From Cherax quadricarinatus (taxonomy: Eukaryota > Arthropoda > Malacostraca > Decapoda > Parastacidae): 64,000 bases of DNA. Where the stretch lies: contig NC_091369.1 of NCBI RefSeq assembly GCF_038502225.1, positions 19,631,227-19,695,226 on the forward strand, given 5' to 3'. Below the pieces are notes generated by a model. The model did not search any database. It saw only the letters and a list, made by a program, of their open reading frames with translations, and was not told where the DNA came from. Shown one piece after another: positions 34,088 through 45,369 of this stretch. Within the stretch, counting starts at the first letter, position 1. Each line of letters begins with the position of its first letter. A program made the translations under genes and the position numbers.

Positions 34088-36710
34088 TTATAAAGAATTA
34101 ATCGTGACAGGTTTCTTTGGGGATTTATCTTGTGTTTCCAGAAATTTATATTCTGTAGAGAAAACATCTTTCTGTATTAGTTTCACCCAGTATTTAATGG
34201 GTTCAAGACATTCATAATCAGGTTTTATTCCTTTAATGAATTTAAAGACAAGAGCTGTAACTCTTAAGAGTCTACCCAAAGATGAGTATTTAGATCCATC
34301 AATGACTCTTTCTGTTGTGTCTGCAGTATTTACACAACTTATTTCTGCTGTGTTCAAGCAGACTGTTTCTTCTGGCATAATGTGAGCTTTTTGCTGAGGC
34401 CAGTTATTTTCATTAGAGAGCCAGTTCGGTCCGTGGAGCCATAATTTATTATCCACAAATTTCTTGAGTGGGACACCACGTGACAACATGTCAGCTGGAT
34501 TCTCTTGGGTAGAGACGTGAAGAAAGAGATAATCTCTCTGCATCTCTTTTATTTCTGCTACTCTGTTCTGTACATAGACCAACTTACTCTTATTATTTCT
34601 TAACCACTGGAGAACTGCTTCATTATCACTCCATATCACGGTTTTTTTCAATAGTGAGATGATCAAGTACTTTGTTGAGACAGACAGCTAATTTTGTACC
34701 TACATAGAGTGCTGTCAGTTCCAATTGTGGTACTGTTCTGACCTTCAAGGGTGCTACCCTGGCCTTTGAAGTAATTAGTGTACTTCCTTCAGCATTACTC
34801 ATGTAAGCTACAGCGCCATAACCTCTGGTTGACGCATCACAGAACACATGTAATGTGTAATTGTTTCCCTCTTGACCTATTTGTCTGGGAAATGTAATTT
34901 GATGAAGTTGCTTAAACTCCTTGGATATTTCATCCCATGCTTGACTCATTTCTAGAGGCAATTTTTCATCCCATCCAAATTTGAGCTTCCATGCATCTTG
35001 CATAAGCATTTTACTCTTTATGGTAATTGGTGAGACGAGTCCTAGAGGATCAAAACATTGTGATACCTCTGACAGTAAACTACGTTTAGTGAGTGTACTG
35101 CATGATTTATTGTTTATCTTTTTGAGACTCAGAGTATCTTCCTGTGTGTTCCAATTAAGTCCCAGCATATTGTTGCAATCAGGAATTTCAGCTTCAGGGA
35201 AATCTTCTTTGATAAGTTCCCTTAATTGCTTTGAATTTGTATTCCACATCCTTAGAGGCATATTTGCTTCTTTCATCTCCTTGTTAGCTTCTCTCTGTAA
35301 GGATTTCAAATCCTCCTCTTTATTGACAGTACCTTGAAGATTGTCCACATAGAAACTTTTCTTTAAGATTTCTTTGAAGGGACTTTCAGATTTCTTCAAA
35401 TGTGTATTCAGAGTAGCTTTTAGTAAGAATAGAGAGGATGTTGCACCAAATAATACTGATTTGAAACGATAAGTTTTCACAGGACTTTGAAGATCATGTG
35501 GATTTTCAGGCCACAAGAATCGAGTATAATCTCTATCTATTTCTTGTAGTCCTACTCTTAAGAAAGCTTTGGAAATATCAGCCGTGTAGGCATATGAGTT
35601 TGTGAGAAATTTCATAAGCACGTCCCCAAGCTTCTCAGTTAGTGAGGGTCCGGTCATCAGACAGTCATTAAGACTTGCTACATCTTTATTTGCACGTGCA
35701 TTGCAATTATATACAACACGTAGTGGAGTGGTTTCAGAATCTTTTCTGACTCCATGGTGGGGGAGATAATGAGCTTCTGTCTTCAACTTATCTTCGACTA
35801 TTTCCTCAATGAATTTATTGTCCAACTGTTCTTGTATGATATTATCATAGACAGTCAGTAGCTCTGGATTCTTCCTGAGCTCATGTATTTGTGCTTTCAT
35901 TTGTCTGAAAGCCATGCGATAATTGTTAGGTAGATGTGGTGGATTTAATTTCCATGATAACCTAACCCAATACTGTCCATCTTTATACTTGACAGTGTCC
36001 AAATATTGGTTATAAGTCTGAGACTCTTGTGGGCTTGGTGTATTTACATCAATACCTATCGCATCTAAATCCCACAACTTATCAACTGGTTCATTCATTT
36101 CTTCCAGTAATGATAATTTTTGCTGTTGTACATGATCAGCGGTTATTCTCGTAACTAGTACATTCTCCACTGAATCAATATCAGCTTCTTTCCCACTTTG
36201 AGAGGGAATGGGACCACATATCATGTGGCCTCCTGCTATTTTCAGCAAGTGAACATCATGTTTACTTACTATATTTTGCACAAAACAGTGATAATAATCA
36301 CTTCCAATGATTAAATCAATTGGACTAATAGTGTCCGTCTGTATGTCAGGACAGGTTAACTTGACCTTAGCTGCTTTCAGTGATGCAACTGTTTCTTTTA
36401 GTCCCTGGATCTGCACAGACTTAGGCAAATCATCTACTACCACAGCTTCTACTGTCTTTTTCCTGTTTCCTAGACCAACAGTGATTCTGGCTAGGTCATA
36501 TGTCTGTTTACCAGAATTGTGGAAAAAGCCAGCTATGTCTAACTGTATGTTGGCATAGGGTTGTTTATTCAGTTTCTGCAACACTGTCCTTCTTATGAAG
36601 GACCTTTGTGAGCCTTGATCAAATAGTGTTAGCACATTGGTTTTGTGTAATTTATTAGATAACTCAACTCGAGCTATCGGGAGAGCAGTTGCTTTAAACT
36701 TATCTCTCAC
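34088..36710 (-). pseudogene. pol: BEL/Pao protease, reverse transcriptase and RNase H (one frameshift)
   Basis: The frame 36710-34626 (694 residues) begins with a BEL-type aspartic protease (LTLFDQGSQRSF, Asp31-Gln-Gly), then RT from about residue 290: LRVVYNCNA, YTADISKAFLRVGL with Asp378, FGATSS, and FYVDNLQGT, where YxDD reads Tyr454-Val-Asp-Asn457. The BEL-specific connection KRSLLSEVSQCFDPLGLVSP follows, then RNase H (VFCDASTRGYGAVAY, QLELTALYVG). A frameshift near 34630-34660 moves the rest of RNase H to the frame 34666-34088 (VIWSDNEAVLQWL, STQENPADMLSRG). It lies downstream of gag and upstream of integrase. The Asn in the catalytic box also occurs in the Gypsy element of this window. 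Confidence 0.93.
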
Positions 36711-36761
36711 ATTTAATGCTGTTGCTTGTTGACTTCCTGATTCTGAGGAAGTCTTCTGCTG

Positions 36762-38015
36762 TTAAGCAAAAGTATTTGGGCATAATGCTGTATGATGCAT
36801 ACCCTTGCATTTAAAACACTTCTTCAGTGAGCATTTTCCTCCCTTGTGTTCACCTAAACACTTGATGCACCTTTTCAGCTGATGAACACGTTGTTTACAT
36901 GCCTCCATTGATGTGTATTGACTACAATACTGTGCCCAATGTGTTCCATCAAAAAGTACAAATTTTGGAGTACGTTTATGTATGTCAGTCTGTTTACTGT
37001 TTGTTGTATTCACAGCTTGATAAATGCCTATGTGGGATTTCCCATCCTGTGGTTTAGTGGGAGTAGGTATACTCTTTTTATACTGAGTTGAAGGTTTATT
37101 ATCCACTGGATTTGTGGATTTTTCATCTTGTCTCGTTGCTTGCATGCATGAAACTATTGTTTGTAAACCATTGCTAATTTCTTCACAAGTGAAATAGCGT
37201 TTATTGAACATAATATTTAATCGTTCAATAGTTTGTGGTGACAACTTATCTTGTACAATACCACTGATAAACCAATCACATTGCCTTAGGTCATATTTAG
37301 CACCTAGAGATCTGAGACTATTGTCTAATGTGATTCTAAATGCCTGTAAGTCTGAAAAACAGTGTTTGGGTGGCTTCAAACTTGATATTAAGACTGCAAG
37401 TCTAACTCTAGCCTTGTCAGCATCGAAGTAATTGTCTGCTAAGACACGTAAGGTTATTTGATAATTACCTTTAACCACTGGAAATGACTTAATCAGTTCA
37501 TAGGGTTCTCCCTTCACAAGACATTTAAGATAATTGAACTTAGCAATCTCATCTAAGTCAGTTGGTGAATTTACTATGGATTGAAAACCACTAATGAATT
37601 CTTCATAATTATGACCTTGGAAAATAGGTAATGACAATGTATGTAAGCTTGGTAATGGGACACTTGTTGTTACAGGTGTAACAGGTGTTTGACCACTAGT
37701 TACAGTAGGTCTCTGTGACAGAGTTTTGCGGCAGATAGCCTGTACTCCTGTCCACCTTAATTGTTGATTACTAAGAGTATCCAAAACATTTTTAATTTCA
37801 TCCTCAGATGGGTCTGATTCAAGAAATTAATTTTCATAATGTGTATAGTCTGAATTAATTATTTTCAGACATTGTGCAAGTAATTCAAATTTGACCTCAA
37901 GATCATCAAAATCTATGTTTGAATCTTGAGTTAATCCTATATGGACTGAAATTAGATTTTCTAATTGTGTAATCTTAGTCTGTAAAGACTGAAACTGAGT
38001 TTTCAAACAAGCCAT
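36762..38015 (-). pseudogene. gag: BEL/Pao gag (one internal stop)
   Basis: A single frame runs from the ATG at 38015 to the stop at 36762, interrupted by one TAA at 37827-37829. The first part (MACLKTQFQSLQTKITQLEN) is probably coiled-coil. The centre carries the BEL gag signature LPIFQGHNYEEFISGFQSIV and FNYLKCLVKGEPYELI. The C terminus has Cys/His clusters: CIKCLGEHKGGKC and CFKCKGMHHTALC. Gag would form the particle and bind element RNA. The frame between 37826 and 36762 lacks an ATG near its start, so the copy is disrupted as written. Spacing to the protease frame is 51 bp. Confidence 0.9.
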
Positions 38016-39080
38016 TTTAATGGTATATCGAAAATTCTAGCACCAGGCCTGGTGGCCTGGTGGTTAATGCTCTCGCTTCACACAGTGAGGGCCTGGGTTC
38101 GATTCCCAGCCAGAGTAGAAACATTGGACATGTTTCTTTCCACCTGTTGACTATGTTCCCCATCAGTAAAATGGGTACCTGGGTGTTAGTCGACTGGTGT
38201 GGGTTGCATCCTGGGACACTGACCTAAGGAGGCCTGGTCACAGACCGGGCCGCGGGGGCGTTGACCCCCGGAACTCTCTCCAGATAAACTCTCCAGATAA
38301 ACCACACTTAGAGTGTTTAAAAATCACTGTACTGCTATAAACAGCTGAGTTTTTGTTATGCTTAAGTCAGCAATAATCGAGTCAGACACTACTGACCTAC
38401 TAAGCTTAACCTCAGGGTCAATGACCATGAAGGGTACAGAGTACATATGGCTGGTGTTTATGGCTTGAGTTTGCTGGGTCAGCCTGACCACGATGATTAA
38501 TCGTAAATAACGATGTTATACACTTCATTCACTATACACTATAAATGTCACTGTATAACTGTAAATCACACGTGAATATTTCTTACACATATATAAATGT
38601 CACTGTTAATATATATTTGAAAGCTTACACTTTATATATAAGTTCCTTTAATACAATAGATATATCTACAAGAAACAAACTTTAACACAATCTTGTCTCT
38701 TCATTTCTGTCTATAAACATTATAAACACAATGTGTATATACACTCAGACAAACCGAACATCACTTGTGTTGTTGTTGTCTTAATCAGCACTTCTTCAAG
38801 TTTGGAGCAGTGGATGCCGGGTGCCATCCCCCGTTTTCTTGTTGGGTGAGTCACCCAGCTCCCGTTTTCTTTGGGTGAACGCTGGGTGAGCGCCCGTTTT
38901 CTTTTGGCTGCCCATTCTCTGTGATTGAGTCTGGAGGGACTCATTTATACTGATTTATATTGTAAAACACTAGTTTTACAGCTTTTTTCGAAGGACCTTG
39001 GCTCGTAGGTTATTTGTACACTGTAGTACAACATATTTGGACCACAGTGTGGCCTTTATCCGGTTCGAGCACGACTAATT
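38016..39080. other. BEL leader region, with SINE and short C-rich repeats
   Basis: No gene. It holds the SINE at 38042-38300. Positions 38828-38905 contain three CCCGTTTTCTT-type copies about 31-32 bp apart, with GGGTGAGTCACCC palindromes. Next to the LTR, the coding strand reads GTCGTGCTCGAACCGG, which resembles a tRNA T-arm complement and may be the primer binding site. Confidence 0.55.
38042..38300 (+). mobile_element. tRNA-derived SINE in the BEL leader
   Basis: The head has RNA polymerase III promoter motifs: GCCTGGTGGTTAATGCTCTC (A-box-like) and GGGTTCGATTCCC (B box) within 38046-38115. A body follows (GTAAAATGGGTACCTGGGTG, then GTTAGTCGACTGGTGTGGG), and a tail with TGGTCACAGACCGGGCCGCG, then CTCTCTCCAGATAA. 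That tail closely matches the LINE A 3' end at about 29457-29515, as expected if the SINE borrows LINE A's machinery. No clear target duplication seen. Confidence 0.75.
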
Positions 39081-40140
39081 TGTTGAAAAATGGCATTACC
39101 AGCTAAGTTTAAAGAGTTTTTTCTTAACTTAGAAAGACAGCTCATCGCCTGCACAGCCGCCTCTGAAGACGAGGTCTTGAGAAGCTGTCGAAGTCATCTC
39201 TCAACGGGCTGTAAAGATTTATAATTTGTAAGATTATAAATTACCCTTAGGGGGTGTTATGTCATCATATTTCATTCACTGATTGCTGACAAATTACATA
39301 CTTGTTTGGACTCAAAAGTCCGCACCTTACTGCCGACTATAGGTTGATTACAAACTAATTGCGACTCAAGAACTGCACAGTCCCCTGTACTACAAGAAAT
39401 TTGTAACCTACCTTGCTCTTGTAGCGTGAGCTATGGTGTTCTTCACACCTTCGACATGTATCGGTGAATTGATAGAAGCTGAAGTGTCCTTGGATGTCCA
39501 CGTCTTCCATAGTCTAGGAATACGCACACTGGTACACTATGTTCCACAAGATTTGTCTTTATTGTTCACAATCTTATCACTAAAGAAGCTGATCACACTT
39601 CTCTTAAGTGTTTATTGTGTTTTATAAGACACTTTGTTCACACTAATGCACAGATCGTTCTTTGTTGGTTATCCTGGCGTCAGTGTCACTCTCAGTAGTG
39701 TCAAAAGTAATCTGAACGCGCCACAACGCCCCACGCCGTTACCGCCCCTTGCACAAAGGAAAAGCTGACATAGTACTTTTGCTTCCTTGCCACTTCCTCG
39801 ATGAAGCAAAGCAGAATGTTTAAATCTTGCTGTCTTAAGCATAGACAACAATGTCCACTATCTTTACTATGGTAATAAAGTGGGAGCAGGATTTTCCTTA
39901 ATTGTCCTGCTAAAGTAAGAGAAGTACTGTCTCTTATTAAACTACACTTTGCAACACTGCAAGGAGCGTTGGTCGAAGCGACCACATCCCATACTCATAC
40001 TGCATCTGCTATCAATTACTCGCTGTAGCAGTAAACAAGATGCTTGCCCCTTCTGAGAGGGCTGGGACCCTCAGGGCTGAAAGGGGCTGAAAGGGGCTGA
40101 AGGGGGCTGACACCCCCCTCCTGGAGAAAATTTCTCCACA
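39081..40140 (-). repeat. BEL 5' LTR (relative to the coding strand)
   Basis: 1060 bp, TGTTGAAAAATGGCATTACC to TTTCTCCACA on the plus strand, paired with 31683-32732. Differences include small insertions in the GGGGCTGA tract near 40080. Confidence 0.92.
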
Positions 40141-42294
40141 GGTACTATCTTAGGGTGACTGTGTCAACAATACTTGTCTGGAGGCACTTGTGAGCCTGGG
40201 TACTATCTCAAGGTGTCTATGTCAGCAGTACTTGTCTATGGGGGGGGGCAGTTGCGAGCCTGGGTACCATCTCAAGGTGTCTGTCAACAATACTTGTCTG
40301 GGGACACATGTGTGCCTGGGTACTTTCTCAGGGTGTCTGTCAACAGTACTTGTCTGGTGGGCACTTTTGAGCCTGGGTACTATCTCAGCATGTCTGTGTC
40401 AACAGTACTTGTCTGGGGGCACTTGCTAGCCTGGGTGCTATCTCAGGGTGTCTGTGTCAACAATACTTGTCTGGGGGCACATGTGTGCCTGGGTACTTTC
40501 TCAGGGTGTCTGTGTCAACAGTACTTGTCTGGTGGGCACTTTTGAGCCTGGGTACTATCTCAGCATGTCTGTGTCAACAGTACTTGTCTGGGGGCACTTG
40601 CTAGCCTGGGTGCTATCTCAGGGTGTCTGTGTCAACAGTACTTGTCTGGGGGCACTTGTTAGCCTGGGTACTATCTCCGGGTGTCTTGGTCAACAGTACT
40701 TGTCTGGGGGCACTTGTTAGCCTGGGTACTATCTCAGAGTGTCTGTGTCAACAGTACTTTTCTCGGGGGCACTTGTGAGCCTAGTTACTATCTTAGGGTG
40801 TCTGTGTCAACAGTACTTGTTTGGGGGCACTTGCTAGCCTGGGTGCTATCTCAGGGTGTCTGTGTCAACAGTACTTGTCTGGGGGCACTTGTTAGCCTGG
40901 GTACTATCTCCGGGTGTCTTGGTCAACAGTACTTGTCTGGGGGCACTTGTTAGCCTGGGTACTATCTCAGAGTGTCTGTGTCAACAGTACTTTTCTCGGG
41001 GGCACTTGTGAGCCTGGGTACTATCTTAGGGTGTCTGCGTCAACAGTACTTGTCTGGGGGGGCACTTGCTAGCCTGGGTACTATCTTAGGGTGTCTGTGT
41101 CAACAGTACTTGTCTGGGGGGGCACTTGTGAGCCTGGGTACTATCTCAGGGTGTCTGTGTCAACAGCACTTGTCTGGAAGCACTTGTTAGCCTGGGTACT
41201 ATCTCAGGGTATCTGTGTCAACAGTACTTGTCTGGGGGCAGTTGTGAGCCTGGGTACTATCTCAGGGTGTCTGTGTCAGCAGTACTTGTCCAGAAGCTTT
41301 TGTTAGCCTGGATACTATCTCAAGGTGTCATTGTCAAAAGGACTTGTCTGGGGAGCACTTTTGAGCCTGGGTACTATCTCACTGTGTCTGTGTCAACAGT
41401 GCTTGTCTGGGGGCAGTTGTGAGCCTCGGTACTATCTCAGGGTGTCTGCGTCAACAGTACTTGTCCTTGGGGGGGCACTTGTGAACCTGGGTACTATCTC
41501 AGGGTGTCTGTGTCAACAGTACTTGTCTGGGCGGGGGCACTTTTGAGCCTGGGAACTATCTCAGGGTGTCTGTGTCAACAGTACTTGTCTGGGGCGGCAC
41601 TTGTTAGCCTGGGTACTATCTCAGAGTGTGTGTCAACAGTACTTGTCTGGGGAGGCACTTGTGAGCTTTGGTGCTATCTCAGGGTGTCTGTGTCAACAGT
41701 ACTTGTCTGGGGGCAGTTGTGAGCCTGGGTACTATCTCAGGGTGTCTGTGTCAACAGGACTTGTCTGGGGGCACTTGTGAGCCTGGGAACTATCTCAGGG
41801 TGTCTGTGTCAACAGTACTTGTCTGGGGGCAGTTGTGAGCCTGGGTACTATCTCAGAGTGTCTGTGTCAATAGTACTTGTCTTTGGGGGGGGCACTTGTG
41901 AGCCAGGGTGCTATTTCAGGGTGTCTGTGTCAACAGTAGTTGTCTGGGGGGGGGCTCTTTTGAGCCTGGGAACTATCTCAGGGTGTCTGTGTCAACAGTA
42001 CTTGTCTGGGGGGCACTTATTAGCCTGGGTACTATCTCAAGGTGTCTTTGTCAACAGTACTTGTCTGGGGCACTTGGTAGCCTAGGTACTATCTCAGGGT
42101 GTCTGTGTCAACAGTACTTGTCTGGAAGCACTTGTTAGCCTGGGTACTATCTCAGGGTGTCTGTGTCAACAGGACTTGTCTGGGGGCACTTGTGAGCCTG
42201 GGTACTATCTCAGGGTGTCTGTGTCAAGAGTACTTGTCTGGGGAGCACTTGTGAGCCTGGGTAGTATCTCAGGGTGTTTGTGTCAACAGTACTT
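40141..42294. repeat. 59-bp satellite, about 36 copies
   Basis: The unit contains GCACTTGTGAGCCTGGGTAC, TATCTCAGGGTGTCTGTGTC and AACAGTACTTGTCTGG, then a G run varying from about 3 to 10, so unit length is 55-61 bp. A multi-unit block at about 40570-40740 recurs near 40815-40980, indicating higher-order duplication. Open frames here are by-products of the repeat. The array was continuous with 31590-31682 before BEL inserted. Confidence 0.94.
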
Positions 42295-42429
42295 TTCCTA
42301 ACGGCAGCTTACAAAGGGGCAGTTCGATCAGACATTTCCAGAATTGGTCCTTCTGAACTAAGATGTGCAGTAGCTGGTTTAGCAGACAGATTGGTATCAA
42401 CTAAGCCACAGTTACGTACCAGGGATTAA
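42295..42429 (+). other. Short coding-like remnant beside the satellite
   Basis: The frame reads FLTAAYKGAVRSDISRIG, then PSELRCAVAGLADRLVS, ending in TAA at 42427. It looks like real protein sequence and could be the N-terminal part of an LTR-element gag, but I do not recognise it securely. Confidence 0.3.
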
Positions 42430-42525
42430 CAAAACTAGGTTAAGCTACCTCATAGCTGGTCCAAGAGACTTGCCTAAATTAGGTTGGGCTAATCTTACTA
42501 CTCACATAAGTTTACTATTTACATT

Positions 42526-42835
42526 GATTTACAGGCAGGCCCGAGTAGGCTAGTTAGCTTGTAAATCAGTTTACAGTAATTTACAGGCAGGCTACAGTAA
42601 GCTAGACGAGCTTGTAAATTTTATGATTTTCAATGATTTACAGGCAGGCCAGAGTAGACTAAACTTGTAAATCATTTACATTAATTTACAGGCAGGCCAG
42701 AGCAGGCTAGTTTTGCTTGTAAATTTAATTTGCTGTAATTTACAGGCAGGCCGGGTTAGCTTGTAAATTTATTTACAATAATTTAGACAGGCCAGGAAGG
42801 CTAGTCTTGCTTGTGAATTAATTATTTACAGTAAA
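42526..42835. repeat. Hairpin-forming repeats, about six copies of about 52 bp
   Basis: Copies of ATTTACAGGCAGGCC begin near 42527, 42580, 42634, 42683 and 42737, with a decayed one at 42781. Each is followed 20-30 bases later by CTTGTAAAT, which can pair with its start, so every unit can form a stem-loop. The surrounding 42430-43200 has no gene. Confidence 0.75.
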
Positions 42836-43945
42836 TTAAGTAAGCTAGACACAGTTAGGCCAAGATATTTACACTCAATATTATTTACTCACTGATATGT
42901 AAGTTGAATTACTGAATTTATTCGTGTAAACCTTGTGAATTTAATCTTGCAAAGACTGCATTTGTACTGGGTGAATTTCATTGTCACTGGCTCATATTAA
43001 TGTAGGATGTGTGATTTACACCAGAGGCTTAAGTCCTGTAACCATCTATGGGCGTTTAACAGAAAGTTGCTAGGTTAAGCTTTCATAACAATGTTATACA
43101 TTTATGTTAGGTTTGAGGGCTAACAGCGTACATTTTAATACAAGAATCAAGTCAATATCATAAAGGAAGTCGTTAAGATTATTGAGGAGCTTTAAGACAA
43201 TTTTTTTTTTATATTTTATTTAAAACGTAATATTACAACATAAAAATTAAATATATAGAAACATTAAGCCTTAACAAACAGGTATCCAAACTATAAAACA
43301 TAAAACACAGTGCATCATAATAAGTAATCAACATTGCAAACTGTTACAATATAAACTTGGAGCGACCTAGGCCGTACAACATACAAAAGTAAAAAAATAG
43401 ATAATAGCTCTATGGCCCAACAGGTCCTCCTACCACAACAAATATACTAGAGACCTGCATTAATAAATCATAAACCCTTATTTCCCCCATCATAATAAAT
43501 GTTATATAAGCAGATAGCAGGACCTCTATCATATATGTTTACGTACATATTATACAATACATGAAACAAGATGACAAAATGATATACCAAATATCAATAT
43601 TCAAAGTATATAATTACCATGCAAACATGGATTCTAATATCTGAGCCAACATTTCTCTTGTATAATGATCCTTAAAGTCTTAAAAGACACGGGTTCCTAT
43701 AAACCATCGAACCCAACCCCTGTTCACCACATTTATCTATTAAATACAAGTTCCCCCCCCCTTAAACACCTACCATGACCATCCCCCAACACTCCACCAC
43801 ACAAGACTGCTCAACTTTAATAATGCCACTTACGGCTTACATTACACAGTTCATAATAATGACTGTATTAATACCAGATCTAACAAAACTAACAGATATG
43901 TAACAAAGTGTCACATGACACTGGAAGTTTTGAGGTGTTAATTAT

Positions 43946-44232
43946 TATTTATTAAAGATTAGCCGGTATTCTCCCGGCCCGGGCCTTTTCCAAGTGGTGG
44001 CCCGGCCTTGGCTCCCTCTTTAGGGAGTGTCTGTGACCTAAGTCTCCCATGGGAGGAGGCACAAGTACCTCCTCATCTTTGGGACCAACTATCCCCAGGC
44101 CTAGCCACAAACTAGGCCTCTCTGGTCTGCCATCCCCACCCCAAGGGGGTAAATGGGAATGACAGTCTTATGAGCTAAAGGCTCGGGCTCAGGCACCTAC
44201 CCTACCCTAGAAGGGTTAGGCATGGTATCGAT
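43946..44232. mobile_element. 287-bp SINE-like insertion with a 14-bp target duplication
   Basis: GC-rich segment in AT-rich surroundings, flanked by GAGGTGTTAATTAT at 43932-43945 and 44233-44246. On the minus strand it would start CATCGATACCATGCCTAACC and end near AATAAATAATA, consistent with a retroposed short element with an A-rich tail. No clear A or B box, and I do not recognise the family. Confidence 0.78.
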
Positions 44233-45369
44233 GAGGTGTTAATTATAATTATGCGTAACACAATATGTAAAAAATTTAAATCCAACACTTTTTCCATTAT
44301 ATATACTCTGATTTTTTTAATTTTATTTAAAAATACATTACAATACATTAAAAAAATAAATAAAAGAACCCCTTATCGACTCCGCCACAGAAAATATAAA
44401 TTTTTTCATTTTTTAAATACACACTGCAGGTTCATCTTGTGCTGACACAAAATAGTATCCCATCTTCTATGCTTCTTATCTCATTACTTCAATGCTAAAT
44501 ACCAGATTATACATTTCATCAATCAAAATATATTACAATAAGCATGAATATTTCAATATATCAACCGACTAATAGGTGAACATTGTCATTACACAGAATT
44601 CCATGAAATTTACTTAAGAATTAATACAAATATTGACAATCCTCACAATCCTTCCCGTCTTCTAAATACAGTGTACACACAGTCAATTACTTGTTGTTAT
44701 GATCTAATCATAATTAAATTACACCCCCCCCTTTTCCCCAGTGCAAAAATAAATGCCACTTGCACTAGACGTCACATCTTACATATTGTTCACTTAACTT
44801 ATAAAATAATAAATAAAACTTATAACAATATATAGATAGTAATTACTTGATAATAGTGAAGGGTACCAACTAATATGGTAACAGTACACTAGATATTGAA
44901 AAACACTAAATACATATTCCTATATTTATGTATTATCATGTTCAACATGATATATGTTTATTAACAAAGTTTCAGAGAAATATCAGAATTACTCTTTCAC
45001 ACACTAAATAATATAATATAACATTATAGCTCCTAATAAATCATGTACAGAGCAGTACCATCCTGGCACAAGACACTTCAGAAAGCCACCCCTGCCATCC
45101 CCTGACCCCATACTGTCTATATTATAAAACACAAACTCACGTTCCCTTTCATGCTTGAGCCCGTACCTGATGCATAAGTCATAAAACCCCTGTCTCTTAA
45201 CCAAAAGTCACCAGTTCACCCCCCCTACGCCCCCCTCATTCCTAACGACTTTACACCCATATACTCCACTACCACACACTTTTATTTCACCTTCCATCCT
45301 CCACTAATCTCAAAATGGAACAAAAGTGCCAGTTCAGGGAAAAACAACCCATCCCAGCTCTAAACTACG

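Larger units (their letters stand above)
31683..40140 (-). mobile_element. BEL/Pao LTR retrotransposon inserted in the 59-bp satellite
   Basis: LTRs at 31683-32732 and 39081-40140, TG...CA ends, with the 5-bp duplication GGTAC at 31678-31682 and 40141-40145. The minus strand encodes, in order, gag (38015 to 36762), protease-RT-RNase H (36710 to 34088) and integrase (34087 to 32765), the standard BEL/Pao order. The LTRs differ by a few percent in the part nearest 31683/39081 and are closer elsewhere, so it looks younger than the Gypsy. Defects are a gag stop, a frameshift in RNase H, and a deletion plus stop in the integrase N terminus. The base run upstream of the 3' LTR on the coding strand is C-rich rather than a classical polypurine tract. 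Confidence 0.93.

Noticed and set aside
40174..42138. Small cysteine-rich protein family (repeats like CVNSTCLGALVSLGTISGC)
   Set aside because: They are translations of the 59-bp satellite whose frames shift with G-run length; no signal peptide or stable reading frame.
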